Positions 50,283-63,300 of a stretch of 64,000 nt of DNA are shown one piece after another. The notes under the pieces are model-generated. The model was not told the origin of the DNA. It was given only the letters and a program-made list of their open reading frames with translations, and did not search any database. Source of the stretch: Agitococcus lubricus (GTDB lineage Bacteria; Pseudomonadota; Gammaproteobacteria; Pseudomonadales; Moraxellaceae); assembly GCF_003051055.1 (NCBI RefSeq), contig NZ_QAON01000006.1:1-64000 (forward strand). The letters are read 5' to 3'. A program made the position numbers and the translations under genes. Within the stretch, counting starts at the first letter, position 1, and every line of letters starts with the position of its first letter.

Positions 50283-52703
50283 CTAATGTGTACTCATACG
50301 CTCGTCATCTGTTTCATCTGTGGTTAAGGGTGCATTCGTTGTCGCAGCCAGATTCTCATCCACTAAGGGGGTGGGCTGATGTGTTAACGCAATCGCTAAG
50401 ACCTCATCAATCCACTTCACCGTTTTAATGTTTAAATCGGCTTTGATATTGTCTGGAATTTCTTTTAAGTCACGAGCATTTTCTTCGGGGATAATCACCG
50501 TTTTAATGCCACCACGATGTGCTGCTAGTAACTTTTCTTTTAAGCCACCAATCGGCAATACTTGGCCACGCAAGGTAATTTCACCTGTCATTGCCACATC
50601 GGCACGCACTGCAATCCCTGTTAAGACCGAGACAATCGCCGTACACATACCAATCCCTGCACTGGGGCCATCTTTGGGCGTTGCTCCTTCAGGAATGTGG
50701 ATATGCAAGTCCTGTTGTTCATGGAACTCAGGCGAAATACCTAACATCTTAGAACGTGAACGCACGACGGTAATCGCGGCTTTAATCGACTCCTGCATGA
50801 CGTCACCCAACTTACCTGTCATGGTAAAACGCCCCTTCCCTTGTGTGGCTACCGCTTCAATGGTTAATAACTCACCACCAACCGATGTCCATGCTAAGCC
50901 TGTTACCTGACCGACTTGGTCCTTGTCTTCCGCTTTACCAAAACTAAACTTGTAAACGCCACAGTAGTTTGCCAAGTTTTCATCGGTGACGACTATAGTA
51001 CCCGTCGCGGCTTGACCCAATACCGCTTCTTTAACCACTTTACGGCACACCTTAGAAATTTCACGCTCTAAGTTACGCACACCTGCTTCGCGGGTATAAC
51101 GACGCACGAATTCGCGTACTGCACTTTCTTCAATGGTTAATTCTTTTTTACTCAACCCCGCTAAACCAATTTGTTTAGGAATCAAATATTGTTTAGCAAT
51201 ATTGACTTTCTCATCTTCGGTATAACCAGGCAAACGAATCACTTCCATACGGTCTAATAAAGGCGCTGGAATATCCATTGAGTTCGCAGTACAAATAAAC
51301 ATCACTTCCGACAAATCATAGTCCACATCTAGATAGTGGTCATTGAAGTGTTGATTTTGTTCGGGGTCTAATACCTCTAACAAGGCAGATGCTGGGTCAC
51401 CACGGCTATCTACCCCCATCTTGTCAATTTCATCTAACAAGAATAAGGGATTTTTAACGCCGACTTTGGCCAAGCGCTGAATCAATTTACCTGGCATCGA
51501 ACCAATATACGTACGGCGATGCCCCCTAATCTCAGATTCATCACGCACGCCTCCCAAAGCCATACGTACAAATTCACGTTTTGTGGCTTTGGCAATCGAT
51601 TGCCCTAACGAGGTTTTACCTACGCCTGGCGGCCCCACTAAACACAGAACAGGCCCTTGTAGTTTTTTGACGCGTGACTGCACTGCCAAAAACTCTAAGA
51701 TACGTTCTTTCACTTCTTCTAGGCCATAATGGTCGGCATCTAAAATTTGACGCGCCAATTTCAAGTCAATGCCAATACGGCTGCGTTTTTTCCACGGTAC
51801 ATTGAGCATCCAGTCAATATAACCACGGACTACCGTCGCCTCTGCGGACATCGGTGGCATCATGCGTAATTTTTTTAACTCAGCATCTACTTTTTTACGT
51901 GCTTCGGCGGGTAAACCTGCCTTATCAACCCGTTGCTCTAGCTCGGCAAACTCATTTTCTGCACCGCCATTTTCACCTAACTCACCTAATTCTTTATGAA
52001 TCGCTTTGATTTGCTCATTGAGATAATATTCGCGTTGGGTTTTTTCCATCTGCTTTTTAACACGCCCACGAATACGCTTCTCAACTTTTAATAAGTCAAT
52101 TTCAGACTCCATGACCCCCATTAAATGTTCAATACGGTCGAGTAAGCTATCTAACTCCAGTATTTGCTGCTTTTCTTCTAGCTTTAAGGAGAGATGTGCG
52201 GCAATGGTGTCGCTCAAGCGCTGCGGGTCTTTAATGGCTTGTACAGAGGTCAATACCTCAGCGGCAACTTTTTTGGACTGTTTGACATATTGCTCAAACT
52301 CAGACAGCAGGGAGCGCGCTAAGGCCTCAGCTTCGTGATTTGGCAAGGATTCAGCACTCAATTCTTTAACAGTAGCCAGTAGATAACTACCCGTTTCAAC
52401 CACATCATCAATTTGTGCACGATGTTGGCCTTCTACTAATACTTTGACTGTACCATCAGGTAATTTTAATAATTGTAAAATCGTGGCGACGGTACCCATC
52501 GTATATAAGTCTTCGCGTTTTGGGTCATCGTCTGCCGCATCTTTTTGTGCAACAACAAAAATCTTTTTGCTGGCATTCATTGCCGTTTCTAAGGCTTGAA
52601 TGGATTTATCCCTACCCACAAATAAAGGAATGACCATATGCGGATAGACAACCACATCACGCAATGGCAACAACGGTAAATCAAGCAACATTTGCTCGTA
52701 CAT
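50283..52703 (-). CDS. lon: ATP-dependent protease Lon
   Basis: An 806-residue LonA: N-terminal substrate domain (LPLLPLRDVVVYPHM), AAA+ module (GPPGVGKTSLGQSIAKAT, LFLLDEIDKM) and protease domain with the Ser-Lys dyad (PKDGPSAGIGM and GGLKEKLLAAHRGG). It degrades damaged and regulatory proteins. The ATG at 52703 has GGAG six bases upstream; a GTG six codons earlier contains that site. Lies in the tig-clpP-clpX-lon order. Confidence 0.97.
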   Translation of the reverse strand: MYEQMLLDLPLLPLRDVVVYPHMVIPLFVGRDKSIQALETAMNASKKIFVVAQKDAADDDPKREDLYTMGTVATILQLLKLPDGTVKVLVEGQHRAQIDDVVETGSYLLATVKELSAESLPNHEAEALARSLLSEFEQYVKQSKKVAAEVLTSVQAIKDPQRLSDTIAAHLSLKLEEKQQILELDSLLDRIEHLMGVMESEIDLLKVEKRIRGRVKKQMEKTQREYYLNEQIKAIHKELGELGENGGAENEFAELEQRVDKAGLPAEARKKVDAELKKLRMMPPMSAEATVVRGYIDWMLNVPWKKRSRIGIDLKLARQILDADHYGLEEVKERILEFLAVQSRVKKLQGPVLCLVGPPGVGKTSLGQSIAKATKREFVRMALGGVRDESEIRGHRRTYIGSMPGKLIQRLAKVGVKNPLFLLDEIDKMGVDSRGDPASALLEVLDPEQNQHFNDHYLDVDYDLSEVMFICTANSMDIPAPLLDRMEVIRLPGYTEDEKVNIAKQYLIPKQIGLAGLSKKELTIEESAVREFVRRYTREAGVRNLEREISKVCRKVVKEAVLGQAATGTIVVTDENLANYCGVYKFSFGKAEDKDQVGQVTGLAWTSVGGELLTIEAVATQGKGRFTMTGKLGDVMQESIKAAITVVRSRSKMLGISPEFHEQQDLHIHIPEGATPKDGPSAGIGMCTAIVSVLTGIAVRADVAMTGEITLRGQVLPIGGLKEKLLAAHRGGIKTVIIPEENARDLKEIPDNIKADLNIKTVKWIDEVLAIALTHQPTPLVDENLAATTNAPLTTDETDDERMSTH

Positions 52704-53080
52704 AACATTCTCCTGTGGCACATCGGGAGGGACAAAGCCACTTTTTTGTCATTAGCTAAAGACTGAGTAAATCCCTGACTATTGATACGCTGTGGTATGG
52801 TTGCTTTGATTTTTGTCAATCAACCATTGTCACATCAAACAATACGAGAAGCCTGAGTCCTGTATATCAACCATTGCAAAGAGTTTGCCAGCAATGCTTT
52901 AACTTCGTTGGGTCGTATGTTATCAAGCACCCAAAAGACCATATTAAGCACGGTATTCACTTGGCTGTCTCGATAGCGCAATAATTGCTACGAATATGTA
53001 TTGTTTTAGGGAGATATTGGGAAATTACAAGGTGTAGACGGAGAAATTTAACGAAAAAAAGTGCTTTTGTGCTAATTTTG
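52704..53080. other. intergenic region between clpX and lon
   Basis: About 375 bp (425 bp between genes). Must hold the lon promoter, possibly heat-shock controlled; I could not identify a convincing sigma-32 site or any gene. Confidence 0.5.
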
Positions 53081-53117
53081 TGCACCCATCTTGGCTTTGA
53101 AGCGCAAGATGAGTGCA
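53081..53117 (-). terminator. hairpin after clpX
   Basis: TGCACCCATCTTG/CAAGATGAGTGCA stem with one mismatch; the following minus-strand sequence is A/T-rich but lacks an immediate T run, so termination is likely but not certain. Confidence 0.55.
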
Positions 53118-53128
53118 TATACTCCAGC

Positions 53129-54457
53129 TTAGGAAGCCTTTAAGTTTGGTGTGTCTTTCGGCTTATCGGCTTGAGCCTCTGTACTTTCACTCTTATAAAC
53201 CAAAAGAGGCTCTGTCATGTCGGTGATAGTTTTTTCGTCAACAACAACTTTGCTAACACCTTCCATAGAGGGCAAGTCGTACATAGTCCCCAACAGTGCA
53301 CCCTCTACAATCGAACGTAGTCCACGAGCGCCTGTTTTACGCTCCATCGCTTTTTTAGCAATCGCGCTAATCGCTTCTTCTCTAAACTCTAAAGAGACTT
53401 CTTCCATCTCAAACAATTTTTGATATTGTTTAGTTAAGGCATTTCGTGGTTCAGTCAGAATTTGAATCAATGCCGCTTCATTCAATTCTTCTAAAGTTGC
53501 AATCACAGGTAAACGACCAATAAACTCAGGAATTAAACCAAATTTGATTAGGTCTTCTGGCTCTACCTCTTTAAATACTTCACCTGCGCTCTTTTCTTGC
53601 TCTTTGCTTTTGACACTGGCATTAAAACCAATACCGCTTTTTTCGGAGCGTCCCAAGATGACCTTTTCCAGACCTGCAAATGCACCACCACAAATAAAGA
53701 GGATGTTTGAGGTATCTACCTGTAAAAACTCTTGTTGAGGGTGTTTACGGCCACCTTGTGGCGGCACAGAGGCCATTGTACCTTCAATAAGTTTTAATAA
53801 GGCTTGTTGTACCCCTTCACCTGAGACATCGCGGGTAATCGAAGGATTTTCTGACTTGCGCGATATTTTGTCGATTTCATCAATATAAACAATGCCACGT
53901 TGCGCTTTTTCAACATCATAGTCACATTTTTGTAGCAGCTTCTGAATGATGTTTTCAACATCTTCACCCACGTAACCCGCTTCGGTTAACGTCGTGGCAT
54001 CGGCCATAGTAAACGGCACGTCCAACAAACGAGCTAAGGTTTCTGCTAATAAGGTCTTGCCTGAACCTGTAGGGCCAATCAATAAAATATTACTTTTGGC
54101 TAATTCGACATCGGCGGTTTGTTTACCACCGCTGGTGGTTTTTTTCATGCCTGCACGCAAGCGCTTATAGTGGTTATATACCGCAACGGCTAATACTTTT
54201 TTGGCTTGCTCTTGACCAATCACATAATCGTCTAAAGTTTGCTTGATTTCGTGCGGGACAGGTAGGGAGTCACGTACTTTTTGGCCACTTGCCTCTTCTT
54301 GTGGCTCTTGGCGAATAATATCATTGCATAACTCGACGCATTCATTACAGATATAAACCGAGGGCCCTGCAATTAACTTCGAGACTTCATGTTGGCTTTT
54401 ACCGCAAAATGAACAAAATAGCATTTTTTCATTGCGGGCTTTACGGTCGTCACTCAT
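53129..54457 (-). CDS. clpX: ClpXP protease ATP-binding subunit ClpX
   Basis: A 442-residue unfoldase: N-terminal zinc-binding domain (CSFCGKSQ and CNECVELC), AAA+ module with [17 protein letters not shown], the pore loop [19 protein letters not shown] and [15 protein letters not shown], and the ClpP-contacting IGF loop as IGF in KSGIGFNAS. It unfolds substrates and feeds them to ClpP. Downstream of clpP; 230 bp separates them, so it may have its own promoter. GAGGAAACGTA precedes the ATG. Confidence 0.97.
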   Translation of the reverse strand: MSDDRKARNEKMLFCSFCGKSQHEVSKLIAGPSVYICNECVELCNDIIRQEPQEEASGQKVRDSLPVPHEIKQTLDDYVIGQEQAKKVLAVAVYNHYKRLRAGMKKTTSGGKQTADVELAKSNILLIGPTGSGKTLLAETLARLLDVPFTMADATTLTEAGYVGEDVENIIQKLLQKCDYDVEKAQRGIVYIDEIDKISRKSENPSITRDVSGEGVQQALLKLIEGTMASVPPQGGRKHPQQEFLQVDTSNILFICGGAFAGLEKVILGRSEKSGIGFNASVKSKEQEKSAGEVFKEVEPEDLIKFGLIPEFIGRLPVIATLEELNEAALIQILTEPRNALTKQYQKLFEMEEVSLEFREEAISAIAKKAMERKTGARGLRSIVEGALLGTMYDLPSMEGVSKVVVDEKTITDMTEPLLVYKSESTEAQADKPKDTPNLKAS

Positions 54458-54687
54458 TACGTTTCCTCTTAGTTTATGACACTTGACATGAACACGGTAA
54501 GGTATTTGTCAACGCAAGTGCCATAAAACTCCTATGGTATTTCCCCTAAACATCATGCTTAGGTCTGATGGTTAAAAACGAGACTGATGGATTCGTACTT
54601 AGTCAACGATATGGGTATCCATCGAAGGGTATTGCCTTTGCTCAATATGCGATAAAGCAATACCTCTTTTTAGTATATATCAAGGTT

Positions 54688-55293
54688 TTATAAACGCTTC
54701 TCTAAGACAGCATCAATTAAGCCATATTGGCGAGCTTCTTCTGCGCCCATAAAATTATCACGGTCTGTATCACGTTCAATACGCGCTAACTCTTGCCCCG
54801 TATGCTGTGCTAAACACTCATTCAAACGAGAACGAATTTTTAAAATTTCTTGTGCATGAATCGCGATGTCAGAAGCCTGACCACGAAAGCCACCTAACGG
54901 CTGATGAATCATAACCCGTGAATTTGGCAAACAGTAACGTTTACCTTGTGCTCCCGCCGCTAACAAAAATGCCCCCATTGAGCAGGCTTGACCTACGCAA
55001 ATGGTGCTAACATCGGGTTTAATAAACTGCATAGTGTCATAAATCGCCATCCCTGCTGTCACCGAACCCCCTGGAGAATTGATATATAAATGGATATCTT
55101 TATCAGGATTTTCTGATTCTAAAAATAATAACTGCGCCACAATCAGGTTAGCCATGTGGTCTTCCACTTCACCAACCATAAAAATGACACGCTCTTTTAA
55201 TAAACGGGAATAAATATCAAAGGCACGTTCACCACGGGCAGACTGCTCGACTACCATTGGCACAAGGCCACTATTCATTGGAATCATATTCAT
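54688..55293 (-). CDS. clpP: ATP-dependent Clp protease proteolytic subunit
   Basis: A 201-residue serine peptidase: Ser in [14 protein letters not shown], His in [12 protein letters not shown] and Asp in [15 protein letters not shown] form the triad. It builds the 14-subunit chamber used by ClpX and ClpA. Start is one of two close ATGs (55293 or 55287). Between tig and clpX, the usual order. Confidence 0.97.
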   Translation of the reverse strand: MNMIPMNSGLVPMVVEQSARGERAFDIYSRLLKERVIFMVGEVEDHMANLIVAQLLFLESENPDKDIHLYINSPGGSVTAGMAIYDTMQFIKPDVSTICVGQACSMGAFLLAAGAQGKRYCLPNSRVMIHQPLGGFRGQASDIAIHAQEILKIRSRLNECLAQHTGQELARIERDTDRDNFMGAEEARQYGLIDAVLEKRL

Positions 55294-55652
55294 TATCTCT
55301 AATAGGCACTCTCTGAATACACGCCATCACCTTAGACCGCACAATGACGACTCATCGTGGTGATGAAGCAACTCTTCAGCCCTCAGTCTTTATACCAAAC
55401 TCTTGGGTGATAAAATTTTGCTACTTTGGGACATTTCTCTTTTAGCAGAAATAGTTGCGCTAATCTAGACGCTGTCTAATCCTTTTTGCCCCTAAGTCAG
55501 ATTATTGACAGAATCCATACGCAACTAACAAACACTTTGGGATATGCGCGTCTTTTTAGATGAACGGCAGAGGGCATACTCCATAACATAGACAGTATGG
55601 CTTTAATAATAATTGATTTAATATGCGTGAACAGGCACACAGCCCTTAAACA
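55294..55652. other. intergenic region between tig and clpP
   Basis: About 360 bp after the tig terminator. Should hold the clpP promoter; no gene, RNA or repeat recognised. Confidence 0.5.
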
Positions 55653-55676
55653 ACAAGACTCCCAATGGGAGTCTTG
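55653..55676 (-). terminator. terminator between tig and clpP
   Basis: Perfect stem ACAAGACTCCC/GGGAGTCTTGT with a short loop, followed on the minus strand by TTGTTT. It suggests clpP is mainly transcribed from its own promoter. Confidence 0.7.
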
Positions 55677-55739
55677 TATCAGTGTAGATGGCGGCTTCTA
55701 CATTCGAGGCTTGTTATCGTACACCTGTAGACAGCGCAA

Positions 55740-57044
55740 TTATTGTTGTGGACGTAACAACTCTTCATAGCTGACGGCTTTATCCGTAATTTGCGCTTTT
55801 GCTAAAATCAAATCAACTACTTGGTCTTCTAAAACAGCTGATTCAATTTGTGCCATTTGCTGTTTATTACTGTAGTACCATTGTACCACTTCAGCGGGCT
55901 GCTCATAGGACTGTGCAATCTCCTCAACAAAAGAGCGTACACGTTCAGCATCTAATTTCAGTTCATTTTTAACGATAATATCGCTAACCAACAAACCTAA
56001 AGCAACTGAACGACGTGAGTTTTCAGCAAATAGCTCATCTGGCAACATTTCTGCTTTGATATTAGCGGCTTTACCACCAAATTGCTGAATCGCTTGTTGA
56101 CGTTGACGACCAATTTCGTCCGCGACTAAGGCTTTTGGTAAATCAATTTGGTTAGCGGCAACAAGGGCCTCAAATACTGCACCTTTCACTTTAGCACGCA
56201 CGCCATTACGTAATTCACGCTCCATGTTCTTACGAACATCCGATTGGAATTGTTCGACGTTACCGTCTTTGACACCAAAGGCTTCTAAAAACTGAGCATC
56301 TAATTCAGGCAGTACGGCTTTAGTAACTTTTTTCACTGCAATCTTGAATTGTGCTTCTTTACCCGCCAAGTTAGCCGCTTGATAGTCGGCAGGGAAAGTC
56401 ACCGTAATCGTTGTTTCATCACCTGTTTTAGTACCAACCAACTGTTCCTCAAAACCTGGAATCATGCGGTTGGCACCAATGGTAATGGAGAAGTCTTTTG
56501 CTGTACCGCCTTCAAAGGTTTCGCCTGCGACAGAACCTTCAAAGTCAATGACTAAGCGGTCTTGCTCAGCCGCTGCTTCGCTACTATCTTCCCACTTAGC
56601 ACGTTGACGACGTAAGTTTTCAATCATTTTAGTGACGTCCGCATCTGTGACTTCAGAACTAGGACGTTCTACTGTTAAAGATGCAAAGTCAGCGACGGTG
56701 ACTTCGGGGTAAACTTCTACGACTGCTGCAAACTCGACATCTTTGCCTTCAGCAAAACTAATGGGCTCAATATTAGGATAGCCTGCTACTTTTAATTGCG
56801 ATTGCTCAACGGCGGCAACATAGCTGTCACGAATAATGTCATCTAAGGCTTCAGCACGAATGCTAGCACCATAACGCTGTTTAACGATATTTAATGGTAC
56901 TTTTCCAGGACGGAAACCATCAATTTTAATCGTACGTGCTGTTTGGTTAATTTTTTTGCTAACAGCTTGTTCAACTTGGGTCGCTGGTACAGAAATTTTT
57001 AAGCGACGCTCTAAACCAGAAACATTTTCTACGGAAACTTGCAT
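55740..57044 (-). CDS. tig: trigger factor
   Basis: A 434-residue ribosome-bound chaperone: ribosome-binding domain (MQVSVENVSGLERRLKISV, then the GFRPGKVP signature), PPIase FKBP domain (about 160-245, RLVIDFEGSVAGETFEGG) and the long helical C-terminal domain. The start at 57044 has GAGG five bases upstream and matches the family; a start nine codons earlier is unlikely. First gene of the tig-clpP-clpX-lon block. Confidence 0.96.
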   Translation of the reverse strand: MQVSVENVSGLERRLKISVPATQVEQAVSKKINQTARTIKIDGFRPGKVPLNIVKQRYGASIRAEALDDIIRDSYVAAVEQSQLKVAGYPNIEPISFAEGKDVEFAAVVEVYPEVTVADFASLTVERPSSEVTDADVTKMIENLRRQRAKWEDSSEAAAEQDRLVIDFEGSVAGETFEGGTAKDFSITIGANRMIPGFEEQLVGTKTGDETTITVTFPADYQAANLAGKEAQFKIAVKKVTKAVLPELDAQFLEAFGVKDGNVEQFQSDVRKNMERELRNGVRAKVKGAVFEALVAANQIDLPKALVADEIGRQRQQAIQQFGGKAANIKAEMLPDELFAENSRRSVALGLLVSDIIVKNELKLDAERVRSFVEEIAQSYEQPAEVVQWYYSNKQQMAQIESAVLEDQVVDLILAKAQITDKAVSYEELLRPQQ

Positions 57045-57290
57045 GGCATCCTCTAACTCGGGCAAAAGCAAAGAAGAATTTGTGGCCTAAGAACATCAGT
57101 CGCTCTCACTTACGTATCAAGCGAATATGACGTTATATTTGACAAATTCTCGTTAATTCTCATTCAGATTTTTTGTTCAATCACAGCAGGTATATGCTGA
57201 GGACCTGAGTTGAACATATTATCTAAAACTAAAAATATGAAGGGGCGATTATACGGGAGATTACTATAAGCTCAAGATACGTGTGTAAAA

Positions 57291-57321
57291 AAGCCCTCTA
57301 TCTCGTAGTAGAAGAGGGCTT
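57291..57321 (-). terminator. terminator of the RTX gene
   Basis: AAGCCCTCT/AGAGGGCTT stem with a 13-base loop followed on the minus strand by TTTTTT, 12 bases after the RTX stop codon. Confidence 0.85.
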
Positions 57322-57333
57322 AATTTTACGTTT

Positions 57334-60300
57334 TTAGCTTTGCCATGTGCTAAAGAAGGTTAATTCTAAGGCATCATAGTTTTCTGGGCGGAGGTCCGTT
57401 TCGCCAATTGCTTGAGCGGGAATACTGGCCATCGCTTGTACTAAGGCTTCGACATTATCCTGTTCTAAATAATAACCACTTTGTACACTGATACGTTCAA
57501 CACGGTTAGCCGTAGACACATACCAATCAACAATCGTAATTTTATCTGTAGAGCCAATCAAACTAATCTCTAAATTATTGCCAACATGGGTAAACCATAC
57601 TTGTGTTAAATCGACATCAATACCAAAGTTTAAGGTATCAGAACCAGCCGTATCTGTAACAGTATCTGCACCATCACCGCGTGCAAATAGATAGGTATTA
57701 TTACCCGATGCCCCGATAATTGAATCATTACCTTTAGCACCTTCAAAAATGTCGTCTCCACCTGCACCATCTAGCGTATTATTGCCAGCATTGCCTGTGA
57801 TTTGATTAGCTGTACTATTGCCTGTAGCATTATTGTTTGACGAGCCTAATAAGACAAGATTCTCAAAATTAGCTAAGAGTGTATAGCTGGCTTCGCTATA
57901 CACAGTGTCTGTTCCTTCATTCGCGACTTCTGTCAGCGTTTCACCCACAACATCCACAAAATAAATATCATCACCTAAACCACCAATGAGTGTATCGACA
58001 CCTGCCCCACCATCTAAGGTATCGTTACCAGCTAAAGCCGTTAAGGTATTAGCAGAGTTATTACCTAATAGGTAGTTGGCACTTACATCTCCCAATAGGT
58101 TCGCTGTACCGACAATATCGTCTAATATATAGTTTTCTATGGTGCCAGAGACAGTATAGGCACCAGCAGTTTTAACTACGATAGTATCACTACCTAAATT
58201 ACCGCCCGTTGTTTCATCAACAGTATCGCCTGTTCCTACAATATAAATATCATCACCACCTAAACCGCGTAAAATGTTTGCGCCACTGTTCTGCGAACCA
58301 TCTAATAAGTTAGCTAAACCATTACCCGTACCGTTAATGGCTGTAGTACCCAACAGAATAATATTTTCGACATTAGTGGCTAAAGTATAGGTTGTACCAG
58401 CGGTAGTAATATTCACATTTGCGGTATCGATGCCCTCGTCTAGCAATTCAGTAAGAGTGTCACCAACAACATCAACAATAAAGGTGTCATTACCCAAACC
58501 ACCAACCATCGTATCTGAACCCGCTAGGCCATCTAAGGTATTATTCCCTGTATTACCCGTGACAGTATTGGCGACACTATTACCTGTACCGTTGATATCT
58601 GCACTACCTGTCAAGGTTAGATTTTCCACATCATCTGAAGCGGTATCAATAGAGAAGGTAATACTGGACTGTACGACATCTGTACCTCCCCCCCCTACAA
58701 TAGAGTCAGAGAGATTATCTACTACTAAGGTATCGTTACCTGTACCACCGTTTAGAGTATCAGCCCCTATGCCACCATCTAAGGTATCGTTACCGCCGCC
58801 TCCATTATTTAAGACGTTATTAAAGCTATTGCCTAGTAAGTAATTAGCTGAACTATTACCTGTACCTGTAATAATAGTTGCATCTTCGATAAAAATCAGT
58901 TGTTCTACGGTCGTATTCGTGATGGTATAATTATTAGTGTACGTATAGACAATATCTGTACCCGCACCACCAACGACGCTATCACCTGCGCCTACAAAAT
59001 AGAAATCATTACCACCATTACCTGTTAAGGTATTCGCACCTGTACTAAAATTACCATATAAATAGTTAGTAGATGTATTGCCTGTTAAACTACCTGTATG
59101 CGTACCAGAAACAGCAACCACTTCTAGCTCAACGCCTGAAGTAATGGTAAAGTTACCCGCTAAGACCCAAACAGTATCAAATCCATTACCCGCTGTCTCG
59201 GTGACGGTATCATTTAGGCCAATATAATAAACATCATCACCTGCTCCTCCATTGAGGTTTTGCTGTATGGTTGGGTTAGTGACATTGCCTACATAATCAC
59301 CCAAAAGCGTATTACTTTGATTATTCCCATTAATGGTGATAACTTGATTACCGTCAGCAAGAATGCGTTCAATATATTGACTGTCTAATAAAGTATAAGT
59401 TGCTGTCGTATTGGCTGACACTACTAACAAATCATCATTACCGCGGCCTAGCTCCTCTATGACATTGTCCCCCTCACTGATATTAATATAGTAGGTATCA
59501 TTACCATTACCGCCACTCAGCTGGTTTGCAGCAGCATTCCCAGTTGCTACCATGAGGTTATCTTCATCATTACCAATACCATTGCCCGAACCAGTCACAT
59601 ACAACTGCTCTACATAGTCGCCCAAAGTGTAGGTTGCCGTACCACTATAATTTACTCTATCAGTTCCTTCGTCAGATAATTCAGTGACCAAATCGCTAGG
59701 ATTATCTATACTATAGATATCATTGCCAGCACCACCAATCAGGCTGTCATTACCCGCACCACCATCTAAACTATCATTACCTGTACCGCCATAAATAGTA
59801 TCGTTATCATTGCCGCCATTTACTGTATCATTACCTGTTCCCGCATCGATAAAGTCATTACCAGCGCCACCTATTAGACTATCTTGCCCTGCATAACCGT
59901 ATAATAAATCGTTACCATTGCCACCCGATAATGTATCATTAGCAGGGCGTAGTTCTGAACTATTCGCACGAATAATATTATCCGCGTCATTACCTGTAAT
60001 ATTGAGTGTTGGGCTCTGTGCTAAACGAATTTCAGAGACCTGCACCAAGGTATCACCACCGCCACCACGAATCGATTCAAACACAATACGATAATAGCGA
60101 TAGGCTGTTTCATTAGCAAAATAGATATCGGGATAGGCTGTATTACGTGCATCCGGCGGAGCAAGGGCTCCACTGCTGATGAGTACCATACCTGCTGATG
60201 TACTGGTATTAGAACCGTAAATACTGTAACTGGTAGGATCTCTATACATTGCATCATTGGCTGTCGTTAAGCCTAGACCTGTAATCAGACGAGCAGTTCC

Positions 60301-63300
60301 CATATCAACTAACACACCTGTAGAAGCCCCTGAGTTATTAACATATTTTGTTCCTGTATTATCATCAAAGGCCTTAGTAACGTCTTCACCTGCCGGTGAA
60401 GTTCCTCCATAAATAGCGACTGCTGTTCCACTAGTTGTTAAATCCGTTGCAATTACTGTATCTTTAGTTGATAAGGTAAAGTTTTCAATACGACTACTCC
60501 CACCAAATGCACTGGTTAAATCAATGGTTACTGTATTAGTGTCAGCGACTAGTAGGTTAACGGTATCTATTCCCCCAGTAGTTCCATTAGCTTCGGATGC
60601 AGCAACAATATCTGCTACTTGGTCAATATAATAAATATCATTCCCCGCACCACCAATTAGTGTGTCAGTACCCGAAACATCATATAAAACATCATTTCCA
60701 TTACCACCAGATAATGAATCATTTCCTACACCACCATCAATTGTGTCACTACCGTCATTACCATTGATGACATTAGCGCCACTTGCACCAATTAAAATAT
60801 TATTAGCGCCATTACCATTAATGTTTTTGGAATCATCCCCATAGCCCAGACCTGTATAAAAGATGACATTCTCTAGATTACCACCACCAACAAAAATCGT
60901 CCCTGGATGGGTAAAATCATTTGTACCCGTATTTAGGTCTATGGTAACCGTTTCTTTACCTGTATTAGCTGTTAAAATAGGCCCTGTATAAGAACCACCA
61001 CCATCGATTTCCTCGTCATCAACATCATTCCATATGATAATCAGAGTGTCAGAGCCAGTCGTACCCGTTTCTGTAATAGTATCGACAATACGCGGTATCT
61101 GACCCACTAAGAAATCATCATCAGAAAGAATGCCATCATTATTTACATCATATTCATCAAAAGTATTAACAACATAAGTATCACTCCCTTCACCACCAAT
61201 TAAGGTATCACCTGTTATTAAATCAAGTCCAGATGTACCCTGCACCGTATTACTACTGTCTAAGTAATCATCGCCAGCACCACCATCTAAGGTGTTGCCT
61301 GTACTATCATTACTAACGATAGTGTTATTACGAACATTACCTGTGACTGTAGTCGCTCCACTGCCAGTAGCAAGTATGACATTTTCAAAGTTTGCATAGG
61401 TTGTTGTCAGGTTTACAGTACCTGCGGCTGTCCCACGATAATCTATCGTATCTGTTCCTTCATTTGTAGACTCATTCAAGATATCGAGTGTTAGACTGTC
61501 TATAATAAAGGTATCATCACCCATGCCACCATTTAAAGTATCATTACCCGCTAAAGCATCTAAGCGGTCATTGCCCGCATCACCATTTAATACATCGTTA
61601 TCATTACCACCCGTTAAGGTGTCATTACCATCTCCTCCAATTAACGTATCATTCCCCGCATCACCGTTAATAGAGTTATCCTCAGAGTTACCTGTAATCG
61701 CGTTAGCAACCGTGTTACCTGCACCATTTACGGCACCAGTCTCCAAAACTAAATTTTCAAAATTAGTGAGAAGCGTATAATTAAAGGAGGCACGTACAGT
61801 GTCTGTACCTGCGCCTGCACCTTCGTTAATTGTATCCGTGCTATCTATATAATAAGTATCGTTACCCGCACCCCCTGCTAAACTATCTGTACCTGCACCC
61901 CCACTCAAGGTGTCGTTACCTGTACCCGATGTTAGCGTATCATTACCTTGTCCGCCTTCTAGGTAATTATTACCATTACCACCAACCAAACTGTTGTTAC
62001 CTGTATTACCAATTAGCTGATTATCTTCTGCGCCACCTGTGGCATTAATATTTGCTGTTCCTGTTAATTCAACTCGTTCAAATGCACCACCCAGTCCTGA
62101 TACATCTACTGTGGCATTAATCTGAATGGTGTCAAAGCCACCCGAATCAGAAATAGTATCTGTGCCTGCAGTAATGATAAATAAATCATCACCTAATCCG
62201 CCTACGAGGGTATCGTTACCTGAGCCACCATCTAAGGTATCGTTACCATCCCCCCCGACTAAAGAGTCAGCTCCTAAATCATCTACTAAATAATCGTTAC
62301 CGTCTAAACCTGTTAAGGTGTTATTACCACCACCACCTGTTATCACATTGTCTGAGGTATTACCCGTTGCATTAATGCCATTCGTAGCAACAGTAATCAG
62401 GATATTTTCGACATTAGTAGAGGCTGTATATGTAACTGAGGTTTGTATCGTATCAAAACCTTCATCTGTATATTCTATAACCACATCAGCCGTATTATCT
62501 ACAACAAAAATATCATTACCAGAACCACCATACATGGTATCTGCACCACCTAACCCATTAATAGTATTAGACTCTGTATTGCCATAAATGATATTTGCGT
62601 TCGCATCGCCATTGGCATTAGTTGCACTGTCAATCAGTCTTAATTCTTCGACATTAGCGGCAATTGTTGTGGTTCCAATAATGCTGGAGTACATGATGTC
62701 TGTACCTTGTCCTGCTGCTTCTGTAACGACATCTGTTGTACTATCAATATAATAAATATCATCACCGAGTCCGCCAACAAGCGTATCTACACCGCCATTA
62801 CCAATCATGGTGTCATTACCATCGCCACCTGATAGTGAGTTATTCCCTGTTGTACCACTCAGTAAATTATTTAAGGTATTGCCTGTTGCATTAATATTAC
62901 CCGTTCCTTGTAGATAGATATTTTCGACATTGGCACCATTAGTGGTTAAATTAAATGTTTGGCTGGCATAAATAGTATCTATACCCTCACCCACTAATTC
63001 GGTCACCGTATCTAGATTATCTACATAATAGGTATCATCACCCGCACCACCATAAGCAGTGTCCGCATCTGCAATAGTATTTTGTATTATGATAGTGTTA
63101 TTTGCACTATTACCACGAATCACATTTTTTAAGGTATTCCCTGTGCCATCAACATTATTTGAGCCAACTAATGTTAAGTTTTCCAAATTATTGCCTAGCG
63201 TATAGCTAATCAGGCTATTTACTTGGTCATTTCCTTCAGCAGTAAACTCAACAATCACATCACCGGTACTGTCTATATAATAAATATCGTTACCAATACC